64,000 nucleotides of DNA from Tetracentron sinense (GCA_015143295.1 CM026564.1:13690416-13754415), one strand, 5' to 3'. Shown: positions 1 to 12,919, numbered from the stretch's first letter. Numbers and translations: made by a program. The notes: a model not told the origin generated them from the sequence alone.

Positions 1-287
1 ACCCAAAACCCACCCTAGGAGTTAGAGTGAATCTTGGACGACTTATCATGAGTTGCGTGACTTGCTTGACAAAACTTCCTGCAAAACACTCGGAGCATAT
101 ACAAAAGAGGACATAAAAGCGGAAACATAAATAACATAGCACAGCGGAAGTCTAACCAAACCTCTAAGTATATACATGATCCAAGTTTGTACAAAACCAA
201 CTCAATAAAAGAAGGTGCGGATATGTCCGTCAAAATACATGAATATAAATCTCTCAAGCTCACCCACAATCACTCAGAATCTACCAC

Positions 288-410
288 CTAATAGTAGTCC
301 TCCACATGAGGCTCCATAGTAGGGACCTCCTCAACGTACTCCTCTTCCTCTCATGGACCGGGAGCACAGATGTCAAAAGGAGTAGGTGCTCCACTAACAC
401 CTACCGACAT
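288..410 (-). pseudogene. LTR A acidic mini-ORF, interrupted by one stop
   Basis: Codons run from ATG at 410 to TAG at 288. Residues begin MSVG and include PFDICAPGP, then a stop where sister copies have Trp, then EEEEYVEE and HVEDYY. The TGA at the Trp position fits one G-to-A transition. See the intact copies at 7456, 12920, 50546 and 63047. Confidence 0.55.
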
Positions 411-629
411 CAAAAGTAAGGCTGAGCATGGAATACTCAGCGGGTACCAAATACTAACCAACAGTCATAGCATAATAATAACATAAATAAGTAGGAAGTA
501 GTTCATTTAATTAACAGGAAATCAAACAGTTAATAGATCATGCTTGCATCATATCAAGTCAGAAAACTCTTGAAAACATCATGTGCTTAACTTGACTTGA
601 AATACTCCTTTCGTGTATGAAAACTTGTC

Positions 630-735
630 TTGTCATGTTCTATCTTGTTCGTTTTGTCGTGTCATGTCATGTCTTGCTTGTCGTGTCATATCATGTATTT
701 CTTGTCTTGTTGTATCATGCATGCCTTGTCATGTT
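630..735. repeat. TCATG/CTTGT-rich degenerate simple repeat in LTR A
   Basis: Short degenerate units such as GTCATGTC and CTTGTCTTGT. The equivalent stretch is at 7140-7240 in LTR B and 63370-63440 in LTR G. Confidence 0.6.
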
Positions 736-2306
736 TTGCTTTCTTGGAATTTAAACATGCTCATGCTACTTCTGAAGGAGGGTGGCTTAGAACCCCCTCT
801 TCCTAAAAGAGATACAACTTGTGAGGGAGGGAAAACCCCTCTTTAGCGAAAATGCATTTAAAGTAACCATGCATGCTTGGATTCTTGCTTGGCGTGTTCT
901 TGTTCTTGTCAAAAAGCGAGGCAAAACATATCTTAAGATATGCCCTACCTCTAATTACCAACCCTTACATTTGGCTTTGTCATGATGTTCATGAATCGAG
1001 AATAAAACCTTTGGTTTAGAAAACACTGATAAACCATATCATGCATACCGTGCTCGTGAAATTGTGTACATGCTTTGACTTGGAATTAAATATGACATTT
1101 GGGATTCAACAATACATAGAATAACATTAATTTTCACAAGTAATTATTCATGCTGTTAGAGAAAGCAATTAATCACACTATTATAAAACCTAGAAAGTTC
1201 CATGCACATTAAACCATTCTTTTCTTAAATTATGATTCATTTTCTTCACCTTGACATTTCATCAAACATATGGTGTGTACATTATGGTTAAAGCCTATAT
1301 TCATGCTTTTCTAGATGGGTTAGTGTTCACAACATACATGTGTGTTTATTATTGATACAATGCCATTCCCATTTCATTTATCATAAACATACACACGGCA
1401 TCCATCGCCCAACATCCATTTTCACACAACCATCCATCTCCTATTATATTCGTATTATAGGGAGAACAAGAAAGAAGGGAAGAAAAATGGAGAATATGAA
1501 CTAGGAGGGTAGCATATGGTACCAACCTTGAATAGGGAAGAAAACCCTTGCAATGATGAGGATGAACGCTGCCAAGATTGGAGAAGGAACTCCGTGCTTG
1601 AGCCGTGTGCTTGAAGAAATCCAAGCTTTTGGAACGATCTAGGGTTCTAAAACCCTTGATTTCTTCTCAAGTGGAAAACCCTAGGTTAGAAATCTCCTTT
1701 CTCCTCTCTCACTCTCTCTCAAAATACTCTAAGTGTGATGAATAAGGACCCAAGACTCGTGCAAGCCCTTATAGGCAAGGGTGTAACACCCAAAAGACGA
1801 ACAAGCCCTTAATGAAATTCTGCAAAAACGCGAAAGACCGAGCGATCGGTGGTTATGACCGAGTGATCGGTGGTTATGACCGAGCAATCGGTCGCTTACC
1901 GAGCGATCGGTGTTCTTGACTGAGCGATTGGTTGAAAACACCCTCTCTGGAAAAATTCTCCATACAAATTAGTTAACCAGTCGACCGATACCGATCGATC
2001 AGTTGTGGACCGATCCATCGCTACAATGGACTGAGCGATCGGTGCTTTGCAATTTTCGACATTGAGTCCATTTTCCATCCAATCTACTACTTATACTTAT
2101 TCCACTTCTATTCTAACCTCTTCTAGACATGACTAGGGCCCTTTTAAGGCTATGGTACCTTATTAATTATTTTATTTAATTATTTTATAATACAAATGCA
2201 AAATTCTCAAAGGTTCTAATTTCTCATTTCATGAAAATTGGAGATTACAATGTATTGTGCCTTGACACGTATTTCAAAACATATACAAAAGTTCTGGGGC
2301 TCTACA

Positions 2307-2369
2307 TGGCAACACCATTCAGCTGAAGAAGCCACGTGGGAGCACAAGGCCAAAGTGAGGGAAAGGTAA
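2307..2369 (+). pseudogene. Gypsy pol 3' end (C-terminal tail of integrase)
   Basis: Frame SAEEATWEHKAKVRER then TAA at 2367. This is the typical EATWE...VRE end of plant Gypsy/chromovirus polyproteins, directly before the 3' LTR. The upstream part is cut off by LTR A, so this is only a tail. It assigns LTR E as a 3' LTR in + orientation. Confidence 0.75.
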
Positions 2370-2440
2370 CCTCAATTAATTTTGTAGTTGTCTTTCATGT
2401 ATTTGTATTGTCTTAATTTCGGGGATGAAATTTCTATAAA

Positions 2441-2450
2441 GAGGGGAGGA
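2441..2450 (+). other. Polypurine tract of the element with LTR E
   Basis: GAGGGGAGGA lies directly before the TGTAGAACCCC start of the LTR. This is the position and composition of the plus-strand primer of LTR retrotransposons. Confidence 0.75.
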
Positions 2451-3384
2451 TGTAGAACCCCGGATCTTGATGGCATGGCATGGTGAATAGTGCTATGAAT
2501 AGTATCTAAGGCTTAAAGCATATTATAATGCCTTGAATGGTTATCAATGATAATGGTAACCTTGTTTTGATATATGTTGGGTGGATGATGTGTTATGGCA
2601 TGTATTAAAGCCTTAAGAATATTTTCTTAAGTTTATGGGTGTTTGGGATGAAGGAGTAAGAGTATAAAATACTCTTAAGTGTCAAAAATGGTTATATCTT
2701 AACAAACCCTCAAATTTAGGGAACTCTAGTTTTGTCACCGCATATCGGAATCGAGTGATTCTTGAAACATTAGAATGATATTGAAACCCTCTTTGATGTT
2801 TATGTTTATCATTGTTTTAGATTTTTAGTCGAAGTTAGGTTAAATGTTGCATTTTCGAAGTTTGGTCTGCTATATTCCATCCCATACAAGTTAACTTTAG
2901 AGCCCAATTTAGACCATTAAGACCTTAGAATTTGGATTTGTCCATTATATACAAAATTATTTCTTTTTGAATTACGAGTCCAACGCAAGTTGAATCGTCA
3001 AAATCTAATAAGCGAGTCAAAAGTTATGGTCGAAATACCAAAGGGGGAAAAACTCAACCCAGTCAGAACACCCAAACGTTGAGGTCTGCACCAGAGGGAC
3101 ATATAAACGTCGATGTTTATTGTAGAACCCCAGAACATTTTGCATATCTCTTGGAATGTGTGGCAAGGTATAATACCCTTGTAATCTCCATTTTCATAAA
3201 ATGAGAATTGGAAACTTTAAGAATTTTGCAAGAATGCTATAATTAATTAAATAAATTATTTAATAATATCTATAAGCCTTAAAATGGTCCTAGTCATGTT
3301 TAGAAGAGGTCAAAAGGGAAGTAGGATAAGTCTAAGTAGTAGGAATGGGTGAAAAATGGACTTAGTGTCAAAACCTGCAGAGAA

Positions 3385-3612
3385 TCGATCGCTCGGTCAT
3401 GAGAGCGATCGATCGGTCCATAACCGATCGCTCGGTCCATTTTAGCGATCAATCGGTCCACAACCGATCGATTGGTAGCTCTTGACTTGTATACCTCTTT
3501 GTATGGGAAAAAATTCCAGAGAGGGTGTTTTTGACCGATCACTCGGTCAAGAACACCGATCGCTCGGTAGGCGATCGATCTCTCGGTCCTGACCACTGAT
3601 CGATCGGTATAT
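3385..3612. repeat. ACCGATCGATCGGT-type palindromic minisatellite, LTR B
   Basis: About ten variants of a 14-16 bp palindrome centred on GATCGATC or GAGCGATC, separated by spacers of 5-20 bp. It ends about 60 bp before the TATA position of the LTR. Confidence 0.85.
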
Positions 3613-4563
3613 CGCGTTTTGCAGAATTTGATTAAGAGCTTTTTCGTCATTTGGGCATTTCACCCTTACCTATTAAGGCTTGCTCGAGCCTTAGGGGTCT
3701 CATTCACCAGACTTAGAGTAATTTGAGATAGAGTGAGAGAGAAGAAAGGGTTTTGAAACCCTAGGGCATCCTCTTGAAACAAATCAAGGGTTTTGAAAAC
3801 CTAAGATCGTTCCAAAGGCTTGGATTCTTCAAATCCAACTTCAAGCAAGTGAAGGACACGTTCTCCAAGCTAGGGCAACGACTCCACACACGTTTTGGAA
3901 GGATTCCTTCCCTTTTCAAGGTCAGTACCATATGCTACCCTTCTAGCTCATATTCTCTCTTTTCTTCCCTTCTTTCTTGTTTTCCCTAAAGTATGAACAT
4001 AATGGGAGATGAATTGTGGTGTGAGAATGGATGTTGGACGATGGAGGCCGTGTGGATGTGTTGTGATGAATGAAATGGGGAGGGTATTCTACCAATAATG
4101 AATACACATGTATGTTGTGAACATTAACCCATCTAGAAAAGCATGGTATAGGCTTTAACCAATAATGTACACACCACATGTTTGATGCAATGCCAAGGTG
4201 AAGAAAATGAATTGTAAATCAAGAAATGCATGATTTAAAGTGTATGGAAATTCTAGGGTTTATGATAGTGTGATTAATAGTGTAACGACCCCAAAATCCC
4301 ACAAGGCTAAAATAGGACTTTGGAATCGCCACATTACTTAATCCTGCTTACAAACCATGCATATAAGGCTACTACACGAGTCTCCCAAAAATTAGAGTAA
4401 TAAAATTCCGATATATAAACCCAATCCAACCTGCACAAGTCTAAGGTCTATATATGCAACTCACAATGAACCAACAAGTCTGATACACAACTAATAAGAA
4501 GTCTACTGAGCAACATCCTCTAAAAGTCAAATACAAAACTCTCTCAATGAAAAGAAATGTAAA

Positions 4564-4758
4564 CTAAGAGGTGTAGCCGCCCAAGTCTCCGGCTCCCTCC
4601 TCGGCAGGCTCACCTTCACCTCCTTCCTCAATGTATGTCTCCTCAACCCACGGCTCCGCCGTGTACTCCTGCTCTATACCTGCCAAGACAAAGTCCGGCT
4701 GAGTACAAAGGTACTCAGTGTATATAAAATCCAACCAACAATAATGATATACCTGCAC
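4564..4758 (-). CDS. LTR C acidic mini-ORF (open 64 codons)
   Basis: The frame contains AEPWVEETYIEEGGEGEP and ends GGYTS-stop. It shares the PWVEExYIEE core with the other LTR copies, but the ATG of sister copies is replaced here, so the start is unclear: either the upstream ATG of this open frame, or none. Strongly acidic, no membrane segment. Function unknown. Confidence 0.45.
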   Translation of the reverse strand: MQVYHYCWLDFIYTEYLCTQPDFVLAGIEQEYTAEPWVEETYIEEGGEGEPAEEGAGDLGGYTS

Positions 4759-4874
4759 TTAGTCAGAAACATATCCAATAGCATAATAACATAATCAGAG
4801 TGCGGAAGAACGTGTGCACATATACATCATATCATCACCTTGACTCGTGTACTTGTGAGAATCTTAGACTTGGA

Positions 4875-5110
4875 AGACAATACACTTATGAGTTGCTTAT
4901 GCTTATGAGACCACGTGCTTGTGAGATGCTTATGCTTATGCACTTATTCAGATCATACAGTAATGAGACATGCCGTTCTTGGCGGATACGGACCATGCCT
5001 TATGCACTTATTCAGATCACACAGAAATGAGACATGTCGTTCTTGGCGGATACAGACCATGCCATGCTTATGCTTATTCAGAATGTCATACGTATGCCAT
5101 GCTCATGCTT
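4875..5110. repeat. Degenerate ~66-bp tandem repeat in LTR C
   Basis: Units contain CACTTATTCAGATCA, AATGAGACATG and TTCTTGGCGGATAC. It occupies the same LTR position as different repeats in LTRs B, D, E, H and I. Confidence 0.65.
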
Positions 5111-6027
5111 GTGGTCCACATGTGTGACTTGTGAGACTCTTATCTTAAAATACACGTGCATATGTGCTTAAGTGTCGAAATTAACATTCGAGTTGATAAT
5201 TGCTTAGATTCCGATCTCCCACCATGGAAACTCCACTATACTGTCCCATACCAAATAGTTAGAGAATTCCCGGTTTGAGAGATGTTCCTCTAAGTTCTTA
5301 CCTTCCCGACTATCAATTTCCATGCAAATAATTAGACATACTTAACAAACCATTCCCATATACATATCTTATCATAATTCATATCGCAATTCATAATCAA
5401 TTTACCACCATTTCATAAGAGTATAATAGCATTTATCTCACAGACATTTTCACAAACACCTTGAGTACACATAATATGAATCCATTGTTTCTCTACCTTT
5501 TCATGCATTCATCAAATCATAATTTCATCCATACAATCCATATATTCATCCACATCCACAAATTAATCCCATCCTCCATACATTTCCCATCCTCCATACA
5601 TTCTATCCATATTTAATCCACATTTCCAATCCACATATCCACCCATAATTAGCTTGCTTCTTAGAAAATTAGGGAAAATGCATCAAACATCTATTTCTAC
5701 CATTCCTAGCATCTTAACATTCACAAAACCTTAAAATAAAGTTGATTAGGATAGTATATCGACCTTAGGAATCCTTCCCTTGGATTCAAAACGCTCCAGA
5801 GACGATTTGGAGAAGCTTCCCAAACTTTTCTTGCAATCTCCTATCAATTTCCTCCTTCTCCAAGAAAACCCTCTCTCAAACCCTAGGGTTTCTCCCCCTT
5901 TTTGCCAAATTAGGTTAGAACTAGGTGGAGTATTTTAATATTTCAAGTTGGACCCCCTATTTATAGCCTCAAGGTCTGAGAACAAAAGACCAAAAAGCCC
6001 TTACTAAAATTCTGTAAAAATCACGAA

Positions 6028-6196
6028 AGACCGAGCGATCGGTTGCCTACCGATCGATCGGTGTTTATGACCGGGCGATCGGTCAAAAACACACTCTCTG
6101 GAAAATTTCCCCATACAAAATTTTGAACTAGTCGATAGATTCCGATCGATCGGTTTTGGACCGATCAATCGCTGGTTCTGACCGAGCGATCGGTTC
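6028..6196. repeat. ACCGATCGATCGGT-type palindromic minisatellite, LTR C
   Basis: Several GATCGATC-centred palindromes. The nearest lies about 60 bp from the TATA box on the minus strand of this LTR. Confidence 0.8.
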
Positions 6197-6944
6197 CTGC
6201 AGGTTTTGACTCCCTTTACTGTTTTGGCCATAACTTTTTACTCGTTCATCGGATTTTGAGGATTCAACTTGCGTTGGATTCGTCTCTCGAAAATGAACAT
6301 TTCTAGTGTTTTAGAATTCCAATTTCCACTTAATTAATAGACTAAAATATCCCCAAAGTTGACTGATCTGTAATTCCATTAGACAAAACTCACTATTGAC
6401 TTGACTTAAACTCAAAATGAGGAAAGACACTAAACATGAACCTCGAAGAGGGTTCCAACACCTTTCTAATGGTTCAAGAATCACACAATTCCAGTAAACG
6501 GTGCCAAAACTAGAGCTTCATAAAGTTTAGGATGTGCCATGACATCCATCCGTTACAAGTTGATTAAGCCTAGTTTACATCACCATAATTAGATATATAA
6601 TACAATAAACATCAAAACATCATAAGGACTATAATACCCCTAATGCAATGCACTAAAAACATGAAAAAGATTCGGGTCTCTACAAATAGCTTTCTCTAAA
6701 TGGCATGAATGATTACTTGTTTAAATTAATGATATTCTATGTATTGTTGAAATCCCAAATGTCATATTAAATTCCAAGTTAAAGCATGTACACGATTTCA
6801 CAAGCACGACATGCATGATATGGTTTACCGGTGTTTTTCAAGAATAAAGATTTTAGGGGTAGGGCATATCTTACGATATGTTTTGCCTCGCCTTTGGACA
6901 AGAACAAGCATTGCACATGAGGGAGTTTACACTTCCCTCCCTTC

Positions 6945-7105
6945 CAGATTGAAAGAGGGGTCTCCCCTCACTCACAAGTACATATCATTGAAAAAAGGGC
7001 CTCTCTTCCCTCTCAAGTGCATCTCATTGAAAGAAGGGTCTCCCTTCCCTCTCAAGTGCATCTTATTGAAAGAAGGGTCTCCCTTCCCTCTAAAGTGCAT
7101 CTCAC
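6945..7105. repeat. ~45-bp tandem repeat in LTR B
   Basis: Three to four copies of a unit with GAAGGGTCTCCCTTCCCTCT and AAGTGCATCT. Related copies lie in LTR D at 12430-12590. Confidence 0.8.
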
Positions 7106-7455
7106 AAGTTACATGAAAATGTTTAATTTCCAAGCAAGCAAGCATGATTCCATGGTATGACATGCACGACACGACACGACACGCAATACAAGACAAGCAC
7201 GACTCGACAAGATCAAACAAGACAGAACAGGACAAGACAAGTTTTAAACACGAAAAGAGTATTTTAAGTCAAGTCAAGCACATGACGTTTTCAAGAGATT
7301 TTCAACTTTGATATGATACAAGCATGAACTATAAACTGTTTACTTTTCTTGTTAATTATATGAACTGCTTCCCGCTTTGCTCTGTCATTATTATGCTATG
7401 ATTGTTGGTTAGTTTTTGGTACCCGCTGAGTATTCCATGCTTAGCTGTACTTCTT

Positions 7456-7575
7456 ATGTCGGCAAGTGATAGTGGAGTGGCAGCTCCTTTTCACATCTGT
7501 GCTCCTAACCTATGGGTGGAGGAGCAGTATGTTGAGGAACCTATGGAGGAGCCTCATGTAGACGAGTACTATTAG
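7456..7575 (+). CDS. LTR B acidic mini-ORF, 39 aa
   Basis: ATG at 7456, TAG at 7573. Residues include MSASDSGVAAPFHICAP, LWVEEQYVEEP and HVDEYY. Intact. Same length and frame as the copies in LTRs D and G. Acidic and Trp/Tyr-containing, with no family I recognise. The start ATG overlaps an acceptor-like site, so translation would need an unspliced or internally initiated RNA. The conservation is seen; function is inference. Confidence 0.5.
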   Translation: MSASDSGVAAPFHICAPNLWVEEQYVEEPMEEPHVDEYY

Positions 7576-10500
7576 GTGGTAGATTCTGAGTGATTGTGGG
7601 TGAGCTTGAGAGAGTTATATTCATGTATTTTGGCGGGCATGTCCGCACCTTCTTTTGTTTCCCTTTTTGTACAAAACTTGGATCATGTATATATATACTT
7701 AGAGGTTTGGTTAGTCTTCCGCTGTGCTATGTAGTCTATGCTTCCACTATTTTGTCCTCTATTGTATATGCTCAGTGTATTTTACAGGATGGTTTGTCAA
7801 GCATGTCATGTGAGTCATGACAAGTCGTCCAAGATTCACTCTAACTCTTAGGGTGAGTTTTGGGTCGCGACATTTATGGATGAACAAAATGCTCAAAAAT
7901 CCCAAACATTGAAGTCTGTAACCCAAACATCGACGTCTAGAATCCAAATGTCGACGTTTACATGCAGGGATCGCGAAAAAAAGGTTTATAAAGGGTACAA
8001 GCATGATTTTAACAACCCTATCCCTATAAATACCCAATTTTCGTGGGATTAAGAGTTTGAACACTTTGAAAAACATATTTTGAGATGAAAAAGGAAAGAG
8101 CTAGGTTTTTCAAAAGGGGTTTTCATTTGAGATCAAGGAGGAGCTCGATTTCTTGCCCTAGAAGCTTGGATCTTCATCTCCAAGCTCAGATCTTCCTTTC
8201 ATTGCATCAATGAAGCTTGGAGTAAGCTTCTACAAGCATCCTGAAGCTTCCTCAAGGCTTGGATCTTCTTCCTCAAGCACGATTTCACTCCCTCAAGCTT
8301 CTCAACCATCTGAAGCTTTAAGATCAAAGGGGTTTCGACCTTTCCAAGGTACTTACACTCTACTAACTAGCTTGTTGTAATCTCATAAGTAAATACACCT
8401 ATTCTCTAATCTTACTATGATTCAACCTAGGGCTTTAAATTGAGAGATTTTCTCAAGATCAATGATAAATCTATTTTGGGTTATTATCTTTAAAGAAAAT
8501 TTTATGTGGGTATGATGTTGATGAAATAGGCTTAATGACCAAAATTATTGTGAAGTAATGCCATGAATGAAGATGTCCCATGTTTTTAGGATTTTTCCAA
8601 GTATACTATGATGTTAATATGTCTTATATGAACATGTATGAAATGTTTAAAGTTTCTTAAGTTAATTGTGATGCTCACAAGCACTCCACGCACTCTATGT
8701 TTTACATAACCGAGATTTTCTCATAAGCATAGTATTTCAAGAATCATAAGAAAGGTTTTTCAAAGGAAAATTCATAAGAAGTATAACTTGAAAGTATGCC
8801 TCTTTTTAATTTTAGAAAAACAGTTCTTGGGGAGTATACATCGAATCCCAAGATCTGACTAAGATTCTAATTGATTTTATTCAATGAGAGTAAAAATCAC
8901 AATCACCTTTGCGACTTTGAAATTGTTAAGTCAAATCCACGATAAAAGCGACACCGGCAAAACTTCACAAGTTCCAAGTCTCCTTCGCAATCCACACGGA
9001 CATTCTTTTTCTTTAAAGTTTTCTCTAATGGAAGATAATGACCCTTCCAAATATCTAACTTTAGGAATCTTGAATAAAAGATCAAATCTTTATTCTTCAA
9101 GATGGGTTCTTGATCTCTTCTTGATATTCAAAACTTAAGAACACAAGAATGGAGAAAAAAAGGGGATTATGGGGCTGACCGTACAACTCTTGGAGAGAGA
9201 AGGGGAGGGCGTGAGATATTTGAGGAGAGAGGAGAGAAATAAAAATCTTGAAATTAAAAGGTGTATCCAACCCTTGGACGTCCTCCCCTTTATATAAATC
9301 CTTCTTGAATCTTATCATTATCCTAATCTTTTTAGGATATCCTCAATTAGTTTCCTATTTGGTTTCTCCATAATTAATTAGAATTAATCAAAATATAAAC
9401 TAATCTTATCTATTAGTAACCAACCAACCATATTCTTATCCTAATCCAATTAGAATTCCTTGATTAGCAAGAAACTAATAGAATCCTTGTCTAACAAGGA
9501 ATCTTTAATTAGTAACTAACTCTAACTAACCAACTAACCTTATCCAATAAGGAGAGTAGTAATTAGAAACTAATTAAATAATAACTATTATTATTTCTTC
9601 ATGGAGTGGGCGTCCCATCCTAGGTGGGTCCCACCCCACCCGCCCCTCTTTTGGTATTAAACACCTTTGGTCACTTTTATTATTCTTTTAAAATAATCCC
9701 CAATGGGTCTTACCCATTTGGTTTTTCACATCTAATGTGATTTCACCTTTTAGAACTTTACTATACCATATAGTGATTACTTAAAGAAATTATTTAATTA
9801 AATTAAATACTTTAAGAAAATATTTGTGTGTGGGATCTAAAGGGATCTCTTATTTCCGGTTGTGGGACCAAGTACTCAACCTTTTGGTTAAAGGATTGTT
9901 ACTAGGAAACACCTTTCCTATACTCCATTAGGATTATAAAATTTTATCTATATCCCTGGACTTCCAACAATCACAATTAATGTCCATTAACACAATGTGA
10001 TTAACCTCCATAAAATAGAGAATTACTTGCAGGTATTTCTATCTCAAGATTTGTTTACAGATGCGTCCCTCCACTTCCGATATTGTTATAAGCTTACGGG
10101 ACAATATCTAATACTGTTTTTAATCCCTGATTTATATTGAGAACCCATTCTCTTTGATACTTTTAGTCAAACTTGGACTTTCAAAACATTTTAGAAATTC
10201 TTTAAAAGAAATAATAATAATAATTATATTTCTTTTATGCAGAAAATGAATTCCTCGATAAAAACCATTTCATCGATAAATATCAGTGCTGGGTTTTTCA
10301 AGTCCGGTTTTGACAAGTATTAACTCAATATTATTTACTCTGTTAAGATAGTGGAATCCTTGTTGAGCGTACACACACTTCTTCTAATACAACGTACATA
10401 ACCCAACAAGCCCGTATTTAGTCTAGTGTGTTGGACATTGACGATTGGCTACATCAAAGCTACATAGGCAAATACTAGAGAATATGTCGACTTCTCAGGT

Positions 10501-11139
10501 TAAGGACAATCTGTCAAATGGACTACTCTAAATATAAAGACAACATATTTCTAAGGGTATCCACTGAGCGATCCAGTTGCAATAGAAGTACTTCTTACTT
10601 ATATCCACATCTTAGTCAAGAGACCATTCTATCAGTGATTGAGATTCATCACTCCATCATATGGAAATAACAATGTGTAAGTTATTAGGAATACATTGTC
10701 CAGATGTATCCTGATTAACTTAGAACAATTTTAGGTCTACAAGGAACCTGAAAACCATATCTCCTTAGTAATCAGTTCTCAACTAATTGGATGGTTTTCC
10801 TACAATATTACCTAAGGGACAAAGTAGTCTCATCCAATGAGATACTTTAGATATATTACCCAATGTAAATGTAGAGCCCCAGACTTTTTTCATGCTTAAT
10901 ACATGGCACTTTCGTTGCCATTTTACCTTTAAAGAGGTATAATTAATAAATAAAGAAGAAATTGGAAATTTTGAAATGTCAGAAATGTTCCTTTTCGAAG
11001 TACGAACCCAACGCAAGTTGAATCGTCAAAATCGGACGAACGAGTCAAAAGATATGGCCAAAACAGTCTGGACCTGCAGGCAAACGTAGCTCGGAAGGCA
11101 CTAAGGACGTAGCTCGAAAGGCGATAAGGACGTAGCTCT

Positions 11140-11512
11140 AGCTCAGACAACGGGTACGTCGTGCAGCAGACAACGTGTATGTTGTACAGCAAACAACGAG
11201 TACGTTGTACAGCTCACAACGTGTACGTTGTGCATCCGTTGTGCAACAGACAACGGGTACGTCGTGCAGCAGACAACATGTACGTTGTACAGCAAACAAC
11301 GAGTACGTTGTACAGCTCACAACGGGTACGTTGTACATAAGACAACGGGCAACGAGCTCAGCACAACGTGTTCAGTACTATTCACAGCACAACGTGTTTG
11401 GCACTGTTCACAGCACAACGTGTTCAGCACTGTTCACAGCACAACGTGTTCAGCACTGTTCACAGCACAACGTGTTTGGCACTATTCACAGCTCAACGTG
11501 TTCAGTACTCGC
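11140..11512. repeat. ACAACGTGTACGTTGT-type minisatellite of LTR D
   Basis: Two adjoining arrays: about nine ~22-bp units with the palindrome ACAACGTGTACGTTGT, then six ~26-bp units with CACAACGTGTTCAGCACTGT. They occupy the slot filled by GATCGATC repeats in LTRs A, B, C, G and I. Confidence 0.88.
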
Positions 11513-12919
11513 GTTTTTGCAGAAATTTCAGTAAGGGTATTATGGTCTTTTGGTCGGTTTACTCTTACCTTAAGAGTTTAACCCGAGCCTTTAGGGCATC
11601 ATTCAACACTTAGAGAGTTTGAGAGAATAGGAGAAAGGGGAGAAGGCGATTCCAACCTAGGGTTTCCATTTTGGAGAGAAATCAAGGGGTTTGTGAACCC
11701 ACACTCCACTCAAGCCCATTTTTCTTCAAGATCAAGGCACAAACTCGTGAAGAGCATCTCCTCAAGCTAGGGCAGCAACTCACGGTTGTTTTTGGAAGGG
11801 GATTTCTTCCTCACTTGATCAAGGTCGGTACTTCTTGCTACCCTCCTAGTTATAGCTTCTCTTTCCCTTTGTTTCTTCTCGTTTTCCTTCACTCATATAT
11901 GTGTTATGAGATTGGTGGTATGAATGGTGAATGGAGGTGGATGTTGGTGACTGGATGCCGTGTGGATGATGTGGTGAATGAATGGGAAAGGGCATTGCAC
12001 TAATAATGAACATACAAGTGTGATGTGAGCATAACCCACCTAGAAAAGCATGATTTAAGTTTAAAGGAATAATGAATAATGAACACACCATGTTTGATGA
12101 AATGCCAAGGTGAATAAAGTGAGTTGTAAATTAGGAAATGCATGCCTAATAAATTATGGATATTACTAGGGCCTATGATAGTGTGTTTTCTTGCTTTCCC
12201 TAAATGATATGAATATTACATTGCTCAATCATTGATGTTATATGTGTTGTGAAATTACCCAAATGTCATGTTTAAAATCAAATGCAAGTATGCACACGAT
12301 CCCACAAGCACGGCATGCATGACATGAATTTACCGAGGCTTTCAAGAACAAGGTTGAGAGGTGGGACATATCCTACGATATGCTTTACCTCGCTTTTCAC
12401 AAGAAAACAAGAACAAACACCCACGAGAGGTCTCCCCTCACTCACAAGTGCATATCATGAAGAAGGGTCTCCCTTCCCTCGCAAGTACATACATATCATG
12501 AAGAAGGGTCTCCCTTCCCTCGCAAGTGCATTGCATAAAGAAGGGTCTCCCTTCCCTCTCAAGGCATCTCACAAGCGCATCTCACAAGTGTATCTCACAA
12601 GTTACATGATCACAAGCAAGCACGCATGACATGCATGACATGACACAATATACAAGAATCAAGCAAGATAGACAAGACGAGCTTTCAAGTACGAAAAGAT
12701 ATTTCAAGCCAAGTCAAGTGCACGATGTTTTCAAGAGGTTTCATCGGCTTTCTACAAATTACAAGCATGATTATAAATTGTTTTGCTTCCTTGTATGATA
12801 TGAATTGTTTCCTTCTAACATGTATGAATTGCTCCTAAATTATGTATACTATCTGTATGCTATGACTATTGGTTAGTATTTAGTACCCGCTAAGTATTCC
12901 AAGCTCAGCCGTACTTCTT

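Larger units (their letters stand above)
1..2306 (-). mobile_element. Gypsy-type LTR 'A', minus orientation
   Basis: The right end reads ...GGGGCTCTACA and the left end matches the TGTCGCG-CCCAAAACCC terminus of related copies; a few bases lie outside the window. It has GATCGATC palindrome repeats at about 1829-2045, a CTTATAGG TATA-like site near 1768, a donor-like site at 1525-1529 and the acidic mini-ORF at 288-410. It is inserted in the pol 3' end of the element carrying LTR E; the right flank is TGGCA. Solo or full-length status cannot be told. Confidence 0.85.
4281..6684 (-). mobile_element. Solo Gypsy-type LTR 'C' inside LTR B, TSD AATAG
   Basis: TGTAACGACCCC...GGGTCTCTACA, 2,404 bp, flanked by AATAG at 4276-4280 and 6685-6689. 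The orientation is minus: palindrome array 6196-6028, then TATA (CTATTTATAG, 5958-5967, read on the other strand), then donor-like site 5762-5766, then mini-ORF. The TSD coincides with the uninterrupted homologous site in LTR D, which confirms the insertion. Confidence 0.92.
3121..7872 (+). mobile_element. Solo Gypsy-type LTR 'B', TSD TTTAT
   Basis: TGTAGAACCCCAG...GGTCGCGACA flanked by perfect 5-bp repeats TTTAT (3116-3120 and 7873-7877). Own length is about 2.34 kb after removing nested LTR C. No internal coding region lies between the TSDs, so it is a solo LTR left by LTR-LTR recombination. It carries the palindrome minisatellite (3385-3612), TATA-like CTATTAAGG (3670), donor-like AAG|GTCAGT (3921) and the mini-ORF (7456-7575). 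Confidence 0.92.

Noticed and set aside
11175-11613. Overlapping open frames across the LTR D array
   Set aside because: They are produced by the tandem repeat, whose unit lacks stops in several frames.
11671-11823. Upstream LTR frame (KLGQQLTVVFGRG) as exon 1 of the mini-ORF
   Set aside because: A similar peptide-like stretch exists in A, B and I, but donor phases differ and none matches the phase needed for the acidic frame.
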